Source: Clostridiales bacterium
GTDB taxonomy: Bacteria; Bacillota; Clostridia; Oscillospirales; Acutalibacteraceae
Length of the DNA stretch: 14,605 nt
NCBI GenBank assembly: GCA_019416395.1
Contig: DXXH01000030.1
Location: 13,974-28,578 of the forward strand
Direction: 5' to 3'
How positions within the stretch are numbered: position 1 is the first letter of the stretch; every line of letters begins with the position of its first letter. The notes under the pieces were generated by a model. That model was not told where the DNA came from, made no database searches, and was given only the letters and a program-made list of their open reading frames with translations. The translations under genes were made by a program, and so were the position numbers. Positions 6,344 to 12,687 of the stretch are shown here, one piece after another.

Positions 6344-7042
6344 TCAGCAGCCTTCCTCTGCCTCGAACTCCCTGCGCAGTTTTTCCAATGCTTTTTTCTC
6401 AATCCGGGAGATGTAGCTCCGGGAAATCCCCAGCCGTTTGGCGACTTCCCGCTGAGGCTGAGGCCGGAAGCCCAAAAGGCCGTAACGCCGGCACACCACT
6501 TCCCGCTCCCGCTGGGTGAGGGCGGACTGCAAATACCGGTATAACTTTTCGCTTTTCATCTTGACGTCAACACTTTCCAAAATGGTATCGTCTACCGCCA
6601 TGGTGTCCAGAATGGTCAAAGCGTTCCCATCTTTGTCTGTGTCAATCGGTTCGTTCAAGGACACGTCCTGGGCAGACTTCTTTCCACTGCGGAAAAACAT
6701 GAGGATCTCGTTCTCAATGCACCGTGACGCATAGCTGGAAAGCCGGATCCCCTTTTCCGGATCAAAGGTATCCACCGCTTTGATCAGCCCAATGGTTCCA
6801 ATGGAAATCAAGTCTTCCTGATCGTTTTGACTGGCGTAATATTTTTTGATAATGTGGGCCACCAGACGTAAATTGTGCTCGATCAGCTTCTGCCTGGCCG
6901 CCTGGCTCCCCTGAGCCATTTCCTCTAAGCAGCGCTTTTCTTGCGCTGATGAAAGCGCCCTAGGAAATGTACCGCTTCCCGTAACATGCAAAAACAAGTA
7001 AAACACATGGGACAACAATTCCAAAAGCTGGGTAAACACCAC
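6344..7042 (-). CDS. sigK: RNA polymerase sporulation sigma factor SigK (pro-form)
   Basis: About 232 residues. Region 2 includes LIEHNLRLVAHIIKKYY, DLISIGTIGLIKAVDTF and SSYASRCIENEILMFF; region 4 includes LTQREREVVCRRYGLLGF and RLGISRSYISRIEKKALEKL. The VAHIIKK and SRSYISRIEKKAL wording fits SigK better than SigE. The N-terminus (residues about 1-25: FTQLLELLSHVFYLFLHV) is a hydrophobic pro-sequence like that of Bacillus pro-sigma-K, which is removed by SpoIVFB after SpoIVB signalling. The gene is continuous, with no skin-type insertion. The start is ambiguous among GTG codons at 7048, 7042 and 7039; 7042 gives the best spacing from AAGGGAA. A weak sigma-E/K-like pair (GCAC at 7098-7101, CATAGACATT at 7071-7080) lies upstream. 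It acts in the late mother cell. Confidence 0.92.
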   Translation of the reverse strand: MVFTQLLELLSHVFYLFLHVTGSGTFPRALSSAQEKRCLEEMAQGSQAARQKLIEHNLRLVAHIIKKYYASQNDQEDLISIGTIGLIKAVDTFDPEKGIRLSSYASRCIENEILMFFRSGKKSAQDVSLNEPIDTDKDGNALTILDTMAVDDTILESVDVKMKSEKLYRYLQSALTQREREVVCRRYGLLGFRPQPQREVAKRLGISRSYISRIEKKALEKLRREFEAEEGC

Positions 7043-7118
7043 TGCCACTTCCCTTCTTCATTGCTGTTACAATGTCTATGAAGGGAAAAAGTCAAACGTG
7101 CCAAAAGGGTGAAAAAAG

Positions 7119-7382
7119 TCAGCCCTTGTCCACTTCTAGCCGAAAAACATTGGCAACGTCCGCATCAGGGCAGCAAAACCGGATATCCCCCTGTTGCGAC
7201 AAGGGAAGCTCCCCACCATAACGGAGTATGTCAATATAGGGAAATCCTGCGTGAAGGGCCATGGGGCACAGCTTTCCCCGGTCTTCGTCAAAATCAAAGG
7301 TATCTCCGGTTTTATGGCCATGATGGCACCCACAGGGCCCCAGCTTTCCCACAACTGTCAGTTTGATTTTCGGTCTTGGCAT
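7119..7382 (-). CDS. TIGR04076-like small cysteine/histidine protein
   Basis: An 87-residue protein resembling the TIGR04076 family: an N-terminal strand IKLTVVGKLGPCGCHHGHK, then GDTFDFDED, CPMALHAGFPYIDILRYGG and a C-terminal FCCPDADVANVFRLEV. Cysteines at 17, 19, 39, 70 and 71 and histidines at 20, 21, 23 and 44 suggest metal binding, which is inference. The family function is unknown. GGGAGGGAG precedes the ATG. It starts 41 bases after the stop of the GGADGPT gene with no terminator between, so the two are probably co-transcribed; sigK follows after 76 bases. Confidence 0.75.
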   Translation of the reverse strand: MPRPKIKLTVVGKLGPCGCHHGHKTGDTFDFDEDRGKLCPMALHAGFPYIDILRYGGELPLSQQGDIRFCCPDADVANVFRLEVDKG

Positions 7383-7423
7383 TTTTAGCTTCTCCCTCCC
7401 TTATCCATTTCACAAAAGGATAT

Positions 7424-8527
7424 TTACACATTCTTTTTCAGCACCACCATGGTGTCTTCCACCGTCTGTTTATGAAATACCGGCAGCCAGTTTACTTCCT
7501 CTACCGGCTGGAAATGAAACGACGAACAGGCCCTATGGATCTGGGATTCACCCTTTTCAGCCAAAAAAATGGCGGTAGGGCCGTCCGCCCCGCCTATGAT
7601 CCCCATAGAGGCTGCTCCTACTCCCCTGGTTGTCTTCTCCAACTGCAAGGGCTCCTCTATACGGGGCTGGTCCCCGTTTACCCGATCACGAAGTGTGAGA
7701 TACCCCTCCGGGGGTTCCGGCTCCAGTGTATAGGAAAGTTCCCGGAAACAGTTGGGAAATTCCCAGTTTTCAGGCAACATATTCTGAGGGACCACACTGT
7801 TCAGTGTGGCAGCTTTGTTTTCCATCACGGTGAGCTTGTAGCACTTCCCGGTAGTGGGGTCAATCAACTCCACTGAATCCCCCGACTCCCCTGCTTGGAA
7901 CAGCTTTCCGGGCACACTGACCGGATCCCCATGAAGCCGCAAAGACAGGGTGAACAGCTTCCGAAGGCCCAACCGGATCAGCAAGCCTTTTACGCTTTTT
8001 CCCTGTTTCACCCAGGGGAAGGACCATCGCCACAAGCACCAGCCCTTGGTTTTGTCCAGCTGGTAATGCTCTACCACCCATTGGGCTTCCAGGTCCATGC
8101 CCACGGCCCCTTCAAAGGGAGCATAGCAGACACTGATGCCCCGGCTGCGCTGCAAGATCTTCCCGTTGACCACCAATCGGGGAGAATAGGAAAAGTGGAA
8201 AGGATTTTCCGCCTGGATCGCCATAAGCTGTTCCTGGCTAAAATGGCTTTCATCGTCGTTTTCCGGGGTCAGGTTCCACTTGTCCCAAACCGCTCGCAGT
8301 TCATCCGGGTCCACTTCCATGCAAAGGTCCACCACCAGGCCTTCCCGGCAGCAATACACCCCCGGCACCAGCCAATGACGGCCCGCCCAGTCAAACTCCC
8401 CGGAAAAAGGCAGGGGTTTCCCACTGGGTTCCCTCGTTTTACGGTGAACGAAAAACTGCCCCCCAAAGGTCACCTTCCAAGTGGGAAAAATAAGTTTTGT
8501 TTCCTTTTCTTCCGGAATATGCCCCAT
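7424..8527 (-). CDS. Unknown protein carrying the decarboxylase beta-subunit GGADGPT signature
   Basis: A 367-residue protein of unknown function with no long hydrophobic helices. Residues 308-323 read MGIIGGADGPTAIFLA, nearly identical to the sodium-site signature of oxaloacetate/methylmalonyl-CoA decarboxylase beta subunits (OadB, GcdB). In those proteins the signature sits in a polytopic membrane protein, which this is not. The other 300 residues (tryptophan-rich strands, for example WKVTFGGQFFVHRKT and GWCLWRWSFPWVKQG) match nothing I recognise. A short C-terminal unit follows the motif (FHFQPVEEVNWLPVFHK). ATG 8527 is preferred over ATG 8536, because AAGGAG is adjacent to the latter and 9 bases from the former. 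Automatic annotation might mislabel it a decarboxylase subunit. It has its own promoter. Confidence 0.7.
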   Translation of the reverse strand: MGHIPEEKETKLIFPTWKVTFGGQFFVHRKTREPSGKPLPFSGEFDWAGRHWLVPGVYCCREGLVVDLCMEVDPDELRAVWDKWNLTPENDDESHFSQEQLMAIQAENPFHFSYSPRLVVNGKILQRSRGISVCYAPFEGAVGMDLEAQWVVEHYQLDKTKGWCLWRWSFPWVKQGKSVKGLLIRLGLRKLFTLSLRLHGDPVSVPGKLFQAGESGDSVELIDPTTGKCYKLTVMENKAATLNSVVPQNMLPENWEFPNCFRELSYTLEPEPPEGYLTLRDRVNGDQPRIEEPLQLEKTTRGVGAASMGIIGGADGPTAIFLAEKGESQIHRACSSFHFQPVEEVNWLPVFHKQTVEDTMVVLKKNV

Positions 8528-8548
8528 ATCACTCATCTCCTTTTCCCC

Positions 8549-8577
8549 ATGATACTCCCACCGTCCCTAGAAAGCAA
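8549..8577 (-). promoter_or_regulatory. Promoter of the GGADGPT gene
   Basis: On the minus strand TTGCTT (8572-8577), a 17-base spacer and TATCAT (8549-8554). The predicted start site near 8542 is almost at the Shine-Dalgarno, so the leader would be about 15 bases. The -35 overlaps the T-run of the upstream terminator. Confidence 0.58.
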
Positions 8578-8607
8578 GAAAAACCCCAGAGAAACTCTCT
8601 GGGGTTT
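8576..8607 (-). terminator. Intrinsic terminator of the 2-oxoacid oxidoreductase operon
   Basis: AAACCCCAGAG (8581-8591) and CTCTGGGGTTT (8597-8607) form a perfect 11-base-pair stem with a 5-base loop, followed on the minus strand by TTCTTG. It lies 19 bases after the gamma-subunit stop. Confidence 0.87.
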
Positions 8608-8626
8608 CCTTGATCGTTAGGTTTTG

Positions 8627-9181
8627 TTACTGGGCTTCGCCAATCTGAATGGCTTTGCGGTTCAAGTCCAGCATCTGGGCCTTCCGGGCAGGAATGCACT
8701 TCTGCACTGCCTGGTCCAGAACATCTCCATCACAGAACTTGTAATCGCCGTTGGCCATGCAGACCTCTTTGAACAGCTTGCCCACCAAAATCATATTGGA
8801 CAGGCCGGAGAGGCTGTTCTCCTCAGCCAAAGAGGAAGAAGGTACATAATACACAGTCACGTCGTCCCGCTCCACCTTCTTATCGATCAGGCTGGAGTCC
8901 ACGATGACCACACCGCCAGGCTCTACCGCGTTGATAAACTTGTCAAAGGAAGGCAGGTTCATGGCAATGAGTACGTTGGGATTGGTCACCAGAGGAGAAC
9001 CGATGGCCTCATCGGATACGCACACGCTGCAGTTGGCAGTGCCGCCACGCATCTCAGGGCCGTAAGAGGGCAGCCAGGAAAGCTGCTTATTGGCGATCAA
9101 CGCGGCATAGGCCACAATCTTTCCGGCAAACAGCACGCCTTGGCCGCCGAATCCGGCAAAGAGGATATTCAGGTTTTTCAT
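8627..9181 (-). CDS. 2-oxoacid:ferredoxin oxidoreductase, gamma subunit
   Basis: A 184-residue gamma (catalytic-domain) subunit of the pyruvate/2-oxoglutarate/2-oxoisovalerate:ferredoxin oxidoreductase family. Seen: GFGGQGV at 10-16, SYGPEMRGGTANCSVCVSD, and LIAMNLPSFDKF. Length is normal. It works with the alpha and beta subunits and the ferredoxin encoded upstream to convert a 2-oxoacid plus CoA into an acyl-CoA, CO2 and reduced ferredoxin in the cytoplasm. The ATG overlaps the beta-subunit stop by 4 bases (ATGA), a sign of translational coupling. It is the last gene of the operon, with a strong terminator behind it. Sequence wording fits KorC/VorC more than PorG, but the substrate is not provable from this alone. 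Confidence 0.93.
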   Translation of the reverse strand: MKNLNILFAGFGGQGVLFAGKIVAYAALIANKQLSWLPSYGPEMRGGTANCSVCVSDEAIGSPLVTNPNVLIAMNLPSFDKFINAVEPGGVVIVDSSLIDKKVERDDVTVYYVPSSSLAEENSLSGLSNMILVGKLFKEVCMANGDYKFCDGDVLDQAVQKCIPARKAQMLDLNRKAIQIGEAQ

Positions 9182-9930
9182 TTCTTCACGCCCTCCTCTA
9201 CGTCCTTATACACGCCCAGAGGATAGTAGGGAATCATGTTGTCTTCCATCCACTTGAGAGCTTCCACAGGAGACAGGCCCCAGTTGGTGGGGCAAGTGGA
9301 CAGCACTTCCACAATGGAGTATCCCTTGCCGTCAATCTGGTTCTGGAACGCCTTTTTAATGGCCTTCCGGGCAATGTTCACGTTCTTCACGTTGTCCACG
9401 GTAACACGCTGGGCAAAGGCTACGCCGTCCAGTGTGGACAGCATCTCGCACACCCGCACAGGATAACCTGCGGTATTGGTGTCACGGCCATAGGGCGTGG
9501 TCTGGGTGATCTGCCCCGGCAAGGACGTGGGGGCCATCTGGCCGCCGGTCATGCCGTAAATGGCGTTGTTGATGAAGATTACGGTGATGTTCTCGCCACG
9601 GGTAGCGGCATGGACTGTCTCCGCCGTACCAATGGCCGCCAGGTCACCGTCGCCTTGGTATGTAAAAATCACGTTTTCAGGACGGGCGCGCTTCAATCCA
9701 GTCGCCACCGCCTGAGCGCGGCCATGGGGCGCCTGCACCATATCGCAAGAAAAATAATCATAGCACATAACCGAGCAGCCCACAGAGGCCACGCCTACGG
9801 TCTTGCCTTCCACTCCCAGCTCCTCAATGGCCTGGGCCACCAAGCGGTGGACAATGCCATGGGTGCAGCCGGGACAGTAGTGCATAGGCGCGTCAGTCAG
9901 GGTAGACGGTTTTTGAAATACAATAGCCAT
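9178..9930 (-). CDS. 2-oxoacid:ferredoxin oxidoreductase, thiamine-diphosphate beta subunit
   Basis: A 250-residue beta subunit. It binds thiamine diphosphate through GDGD at 93-96 and N121/N122 (FINNAIYGMTGGQMAPTS), the GDG-N motif. CPGCTHG at 19-25 is the conserved start of KorB/VorA-type subunits, where the cysteines take part in binding an iron-sulfur cluster. No polyferredoxin domain is fused, as expected for the four-subunit type. The frame opens at TTG 9936; ATG 9930 is preferred on family N-terminal length, with GGAAAGG 10 bases upstream. It is third in the operon and overlaps the gamma gene. The substrate is probably a branched-chain 2-oxoacid or 2-oxoglutarate, by association with the VorB-like alpha subunit. 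Confidence 0.92.
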   Translation of the reverse strand: MAIVFQKPSTLTDAPMHYCPGCTHGIVHRLVAQAIEELGVEGKTVGVASVGCSVMCYDYFSCDMVQAPHGRAQAVATGLKRARPENVIFTYQGDGDLAAIGTAETVHAATRGENITVIFINNAIYGMTGGQMAPTSLPGQITQTTPYGRDTNTAGYPVRVCEMLSTLDGVAFAQRVTVDNVKNVNIARKAIKKAFQNQIDGKGYSIVEVLSTCPTNWGLSPVEALKWMEDNMIPYYPLGVYKDVEEGVKK

Positions 9931-9989
9931 AGTCAATTCGCCTTTCCGGCCGGGGATCTTCCCCTCCCCGGGCCTTTTAGTCTCTGTCG

Positions 9990-11036
9990 TTACAGCAGCG
10001 CTTCAATCTGCGCCAAAACCTCAGCCGGGGTGGGGATCATACCGCCGGTGCGGCCATAGAAGTGAACAGGCACCTTGCAGTCCACAGCCAGCTTCACGTC
10101 GTCCACCATCTGGCCCATGCTCATTTCCACTACCAAGAAATGCTTGGCGTGGGAAGCGGCCCGCTGCAAAGCGTCGGTGGGGAAAGGCCACAGGGTAATG
10201 GGCCGTACCAAACCCACTTTCTGGCCCTTTTCACGGGCTTTATTCACAGCGCTGCGGGCTACCCGGGAAGACGCACCGTAAGCTACCAAAACCACGTCTG
10301 CGTCCTCGGTGAGGTACTCTTCCGCCATCTGCTCATTCTTCTTTACAGTCTCATAACGCTCGAAACGCTCTTTCACCAGCTGCTCCAGCTTTTCCGGAGT
10401 CAGGTACAAGGAATTGATAATGTTGTGAGCCCGCTTGCCGCCATGGCCCTTGGCAGCCCATTCCTTTTCAGGCAGCTTCACAGAACCTTCTTCCGGCAGG
10501 GACACAGGCTCCATCATCTGGCCCAGCATGCCGTCCGCCAGAATCATGGCGGGCATACGGTACTTATCGGCGGTGTCAAAAGCGTGGGAAATCAGGTCCA
10601 CCATCTCCTGCACGGTAGAGGGAGCAAACACCAGGATCTGGAAATCACCATGGCCAGTGGCCTTGGTTGCCTGCCAGTAATCCGCCTGGGAAGGCTGAAT
10701 GCCGCCCAAGCCGGGACCGCCACGCTGGACGTTGATGATCACCGCAGGCAGGTCGGAACCGGCCATGTAGGAAATGCCTTCGCCCTTCAGGCTGACGCCA
10801 GGAGAGGAAGAGGACGTCATAGCCCGTACACCGGCGGACGCTGCGCCAAGTACCATATTGATCGCGGCAACTTCCGATTCCGCCTGAAGATAGGTGCCGC
10901 CTACCTGAGGCATACGCTTGGACATATACGCCGCCAGTTCCGTCTGGGGCGTGATCGGATAACCGAAGAAATGATGGCAGCCGGCCCGGATTGCGGCTTC
11001 GGCCAGCGCCTCATTGCCCTTCATCAAAACCTTCAT
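9990..11036 (-). CDS. vorB: 2-oxoacid:ferredoxin oxidoreductase, alpha subunit (VorB-like)
   Basis: A 348-residue alpha subunit matching the VorB/KorA type. The pyrimidine-binding domain shows GNEALAEAAIRAGCHHFFGY, PITPQTE, LQAESEVAAINMVLGAASAG and TSSSSPGVSLKGEGISYMAG; the C-terminal domain (about 240-345) shows VVLVAYGASSRVAR and GLVRPITLWPFP. In the family this subunit pairs with the TPP subunit to oxidise branched-chain 2-oxoacids such as 3-methyl-2-oxobutanoate, or 2-oxoglutarate. The frame opens at ATG 11048, which touches its own AAAGGA; ATG 11036 is chosen because relatives start just before KVLMKGNEA. It lies 57 bases after the ferredoxin gene, in the order ferredoxin-alpha-beta-gamma. 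Confidence 0.92.
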   Translation of the reverse strand: MKVLMKGNEALAEAAIRAGCHHFFGYPITPQTELAAYMSKRMPQVGGTYLQAESEVAAINMVLGAASAGVRAMTSSSSPGVSLKGEGISYMAGSDLPAVIINVQRGGPGLGGIQPSQADYWQATKATGHGDFQILVFAPSTVQEMVDLISHAFDTADKYRMPAMILADGMLGQMMEPVSLPEEGSVKLPEKEWAAKGHGGKRAHNIINSLYLTPEKLEQLVKERFERYETVKKNEQMAEEYLTEDADVVLVAYGASSRVARSAVNKAREKGQKVGLVRPITLWPFPTDALQRAASHAKHFLVVEMSMGQMVDDVKLAVDCKVPVHFYGRTGGMIPTPAEVLAQIEALL

Positions 11037-11093
11037 AAGTAAATCCATTCCTTTCTCGCAAAGGCCGGCAAACGGCCTAGCGGATAAAAATTT

Positions 11094-11300
11094 TTACCGT
11101 TCTACGGTGATCGCCGTATCAGGGCACATGGTCGCACAGGAAGCGCAGCCCACACACTTTTCAGGTTCCATCAGCTGTGCAGGATGGTAACCCTTCGCGT
11201 TTAGCCGGGTCTTATCCAGGGCGATAATTTTCAACGGACATGCATTGACACACATGGAACAGCCCTTGCAGACTTTTTCATCTACAATGATTCTTGCCAT
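11094..11300 (-). CDS. 2x[4Fe-4S] ferredoxin subunit of the 2-oxoacid oxidoreductase
   Basis: A 68-residue bacterial ferredoxin with two complete cluster motifs: CKGCSMCVNACP (11-22) and CVGCASCATMCP (49-60). It corresponds to the delta subunit (KorD/VorD) that carries electrons from the TPP site to the free ferredoxin pool. The ATG at 11300 is preceded by AAGGAGGG at 8-base spacing; the frame extends further to 11324 but without a ribosome site. It is the first gene of the operon, with its own promoter. Confidence 0.93.
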   Translation of the reverse strand: MARIIVDEKVCKGCSMCVNACPLKIIALDKTRLNAKGYHPAQLMEPEKCVGCASCATMCPDTAITVER

Positions 11301-11322
11301 AATTGTTCCCTCCTTCAAGGAC

Positions 11323-11352
11323 ATTAAATCTATAATACATGGTAATTGCCAA
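11323..11352 (-). promoter_or_regulatory. Promoter of the 2-oxoacid oxidoreductase operon
   Basis: On the minus strand TTGGCA (11347-11352), an 18-base spacer and TTTAAT (11323-11328), each one base from consensus. It lies in the 58-base gap between the ATPase stop and the ferredoxin ATG, so the operon need not depend on the ATPase promoter. Confidence 0.62.
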
Positions 11353-11358
11353 CTTATA

Positions 11359-12027
11359 TTACTCCCACAAGAACTTCACATACCGCTTGATGGTGTGGAA
11401 GCCTTCCGGCAGTGTCTCCCCCGCTTTCAAAGCAAAATCCGGCGCAGTGGAATACCGCAGCGGCAACCCGGTAAGCTCCGCTGTTTTCCCTGCAAACTCC
11501 AGTCCGCCCAGCAGCGTTTCCAAGGTGGTTTCCACCCCTAAATGGGAGTTGTTCACCAGGGCGGTCGCCTTTAACCGGCTGGCCGCCTCGATCTCCCGCA
11601 ACAGGGCTACGGCCTCCTCCGGCGTTTGTGACAGCACCCGGTACCGGTTGATCACGTAAAGCATCTCGTATCCCGCTTCATTTAGCAGGGCATGCAACCC
11701 GCCCAAGGCGGTAACCCCAGCGTCGTCCCCGCCGGCATCAATAAACACCCGGCCGCTTTCCGGCTCAAAAATAGAATAGAGCTCCGGGGGCAAAGTGGGA
11801 GTGTCCAGTGTGGTGCCTGCAAATACGGGAGCGATCAGCTTCACCCCGTGGCGCTCCAGCAGCCCCCCATACTCCGAAGAACGGAAATACGGATTGACAA
11901 TATCCAGGTCCGCCACAGTGACTTTTTCCCCATTTTCCGCCGCTTCCAGGGCCAGATTCAGGGCCAGGTTGGTTTTTCCACAGCCATAATGGCCACAGAT
12001 CACAGTGATACGGGCTTGCTCGCTCAT
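11359..12027 (-). CDS. ParA/MinD-like P-loop ATPase
   Basis: A 222-residue P-loop NTPase of the SIMIBI class. The Walker A loop is GHYGCGKTN (12-20); the signature lysine of true ParA/MinD proteins (KGGxGKT) is His13 here. DLDIVNPYFR (40-49) acts as switch I, and VFIDAGGDDAG (94-104) as Walker B. The later VINRYRVLSQTPEEAV and ALVNNSHLG segments resemble the NxD-type base-recognition region. Similar proteins are common in clostridia without an assigned role. Starting at ATG 12027 puts GGAGG 5 bases upstream; the ATG at 12039 lies inside that site. The oxidoreductase operon lies directly downstream in the same direction, so a link to iron-sulfur or cofactor handling is possible but unproven. 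Confidence 0.82.
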   Translation of the reverse strand: MSEQARITVICGHYGCGKTNLALNLALEAAENGEKVTVADLDIVNPYFRSSEYGGLLERHGVKLIAPVFAGTTLDTPTLPPELYSIFEPESGRVFIDAGGDDAGVTALGGLHALLNEAGYEMLYVINRYRVLSQTPEEAVALLREIEAASRLKATALVNNSHLGVETTLETLLGGLEFAGKTAELTGLPLRYSTAPDFALKAGETLPEGFHTIKRYVKFLWE

Positions 12028-12114
12028 AGTCTCCTCCATCGGTTTTAGGCCTCTCCACGCAAGTTAAGAACCCGTCTCTTGCATTTCCGGGCTTTTTGTT
12101 GGTGGTTATCCTTA

Positions 12115-12142
12115 ATCTTACCACAAAAATTTCGGGATTCAA
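12115..12142 (-). promoter_or_regulatory. Possible promoter of the ATPase gene
   Basis: On the minus strand TTGAAT (12137-12142), a 16-base spacer and TAAGAT (12115-12120). It would give a leader of about 80 bases before ATG 12027. Each hexamer matches 4 of 6 consensus bases. Confidence 0.42.
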
Positions 12143-12349
12143 CACAAAAAGTCGCTTTAAATCGCTAAATCCTGGAAACTTGCCGCATTTTCAGCACAAT
12201 CCATAATTTTTAAAAAGGATTCATTCAAGCTCTGTTCATAAATTCCTTACGGATTCTTCAAAAATTCCTTATCACACCTTCATAATTATGCTTTAGACTG
12301 TAGACACTGAAACGAGAAAGGAAGTGATTCACACAAACTAATCTTTTGA

Positions 12350-12377
12350 TTGATTGAAATGATCTCTCTTTTATACT
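12350..12377 (+). promoter_or_regulatory. Possible promoter of the structured RNA upstream of spoIVB
   Basis: TTGATT (12350-12355), a 16-base spacer and TATACT (12372-12377) place a start site near 12384, just before the first stem of the structured RNA. The AT-rich stretch 12143-12349 shows no gene or clear signal other than a repeated AAATTCCTTA. Confidence 0.45.
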
Positions 12378-12383
12378 TCTTTT

Positions 12384-12501
12384 TTTACATACTGTCCTTC
12401 GATGGAGCAAGGGCTGGCAACAGCCGGTCCGTGGCCAACGCTCCATCGTCGCGGCAGACCAAAAATTCTCGCTCCTGCCTCTTTTGCGCAGGAGCGTTTT
12501 T
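12384..12501 (+). ncRNA. Candidate structured RNA or attenuator leader upstream of spoIVB
   Basis: A perfect 9-base-pair stem P1 joins CGATGGAGC (12400-12408) to GCTCCATCG (12440-12448). Inside it P2, GGCTG (12412-12416) with CAGCC (12421-12425), is capped by a GCAA tetraloop of the GNRA class. A linker of about 20 bases leads to an intrinsic terminator. CGCTCC occurs both in the 3' side of P1 and in the 5' arm of the terminator, so GGAGC of P1 could instead pair with the terminator arm. It may be a free small RNA of about 118 bases or a regulated leader of spoIVB. It matches no riboswitch class I know. Confidence 0.55.
12470..12501 (+). terminator. Intrinsic terminator closing the structured RNA
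   Basis: CGCTCCTGC (12470-12478) and GCAGGAGCG (12488-12496) form a perfect 9-base-pair stem with a 9-base loop, followed by TTTTT. No protein gene precedes it on this strand, so it must end an RNA or act as an attenuator. Confidence 0.82.
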
Positions 12502-12508
12502 AATTGTC

Positions 12509-12538
12509 AAAATATTTTTCATTCCAGGTGGCAGAGTA
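12509..12538 (+). promoter_or_regulatory. Weak sigma-G/F-like promoter for spoIVB
   Basis: AAAATA (12509-12514), a 17-base spacer and CAGAGTA (12532-12538) loosely fit the sigma-G pattern (TGAATA, CATACTA). spoIVB is known to be transcribed in the forespore, so such a promoter is expected after the terminator. The match is weak. Confidence 0.22.
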
Positions 12539-12587
12539 ATTTTGGGCGCGAAAATCGCTTTTTTCGCACTTTATGCCCGGGAAAGGA

Positions 12588-12687
12588 ATGAACGCTTACG
12601 AACGCTTTTTGGAAACATTGGAACAAACAAAATGCCATCAAAGCCGTCAAGCTTTTCGCCCTTAGCGTTGGCGCCACCGCCCTGTGT
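12588..12687 (+). other. Probable true 5' end of spoIVB, out of frame by one base
   Basis: Upstream of the first in-frame ATG (12688), the spoIVB frame is open from 12592 and encodes a typical membrane anchor: basic residues, then AIKAVKLFALSVGATALCML. It contains no ATG, GTG or TTG. The only nearby ATG (12588), directly behind GGGAAAGGA, is in another frame and encodes MNAYERF before reaching the T-run at 12606-12610. Dropping one base in or near this run joins it to the anchor frame. Causes could be a sequence error, a real mutation or +1 frameshifting. Confidence 0.5.

Noticed and set aside
6344..7042. Assignment of the sporulation sigma factor as SigE
   Set aside because: SigE and SigK are similar, but LRLVAHIIKK, the SRSYISRIEKKAL helix and the pro-sequence followed by FPRALSS fit SigK.
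11245..11659. Plus-strand open frames opposite the ferredoxin and ATPase genes
   Set aside because: They are shadows of strongly conserved minus-strand genes and show no family features.
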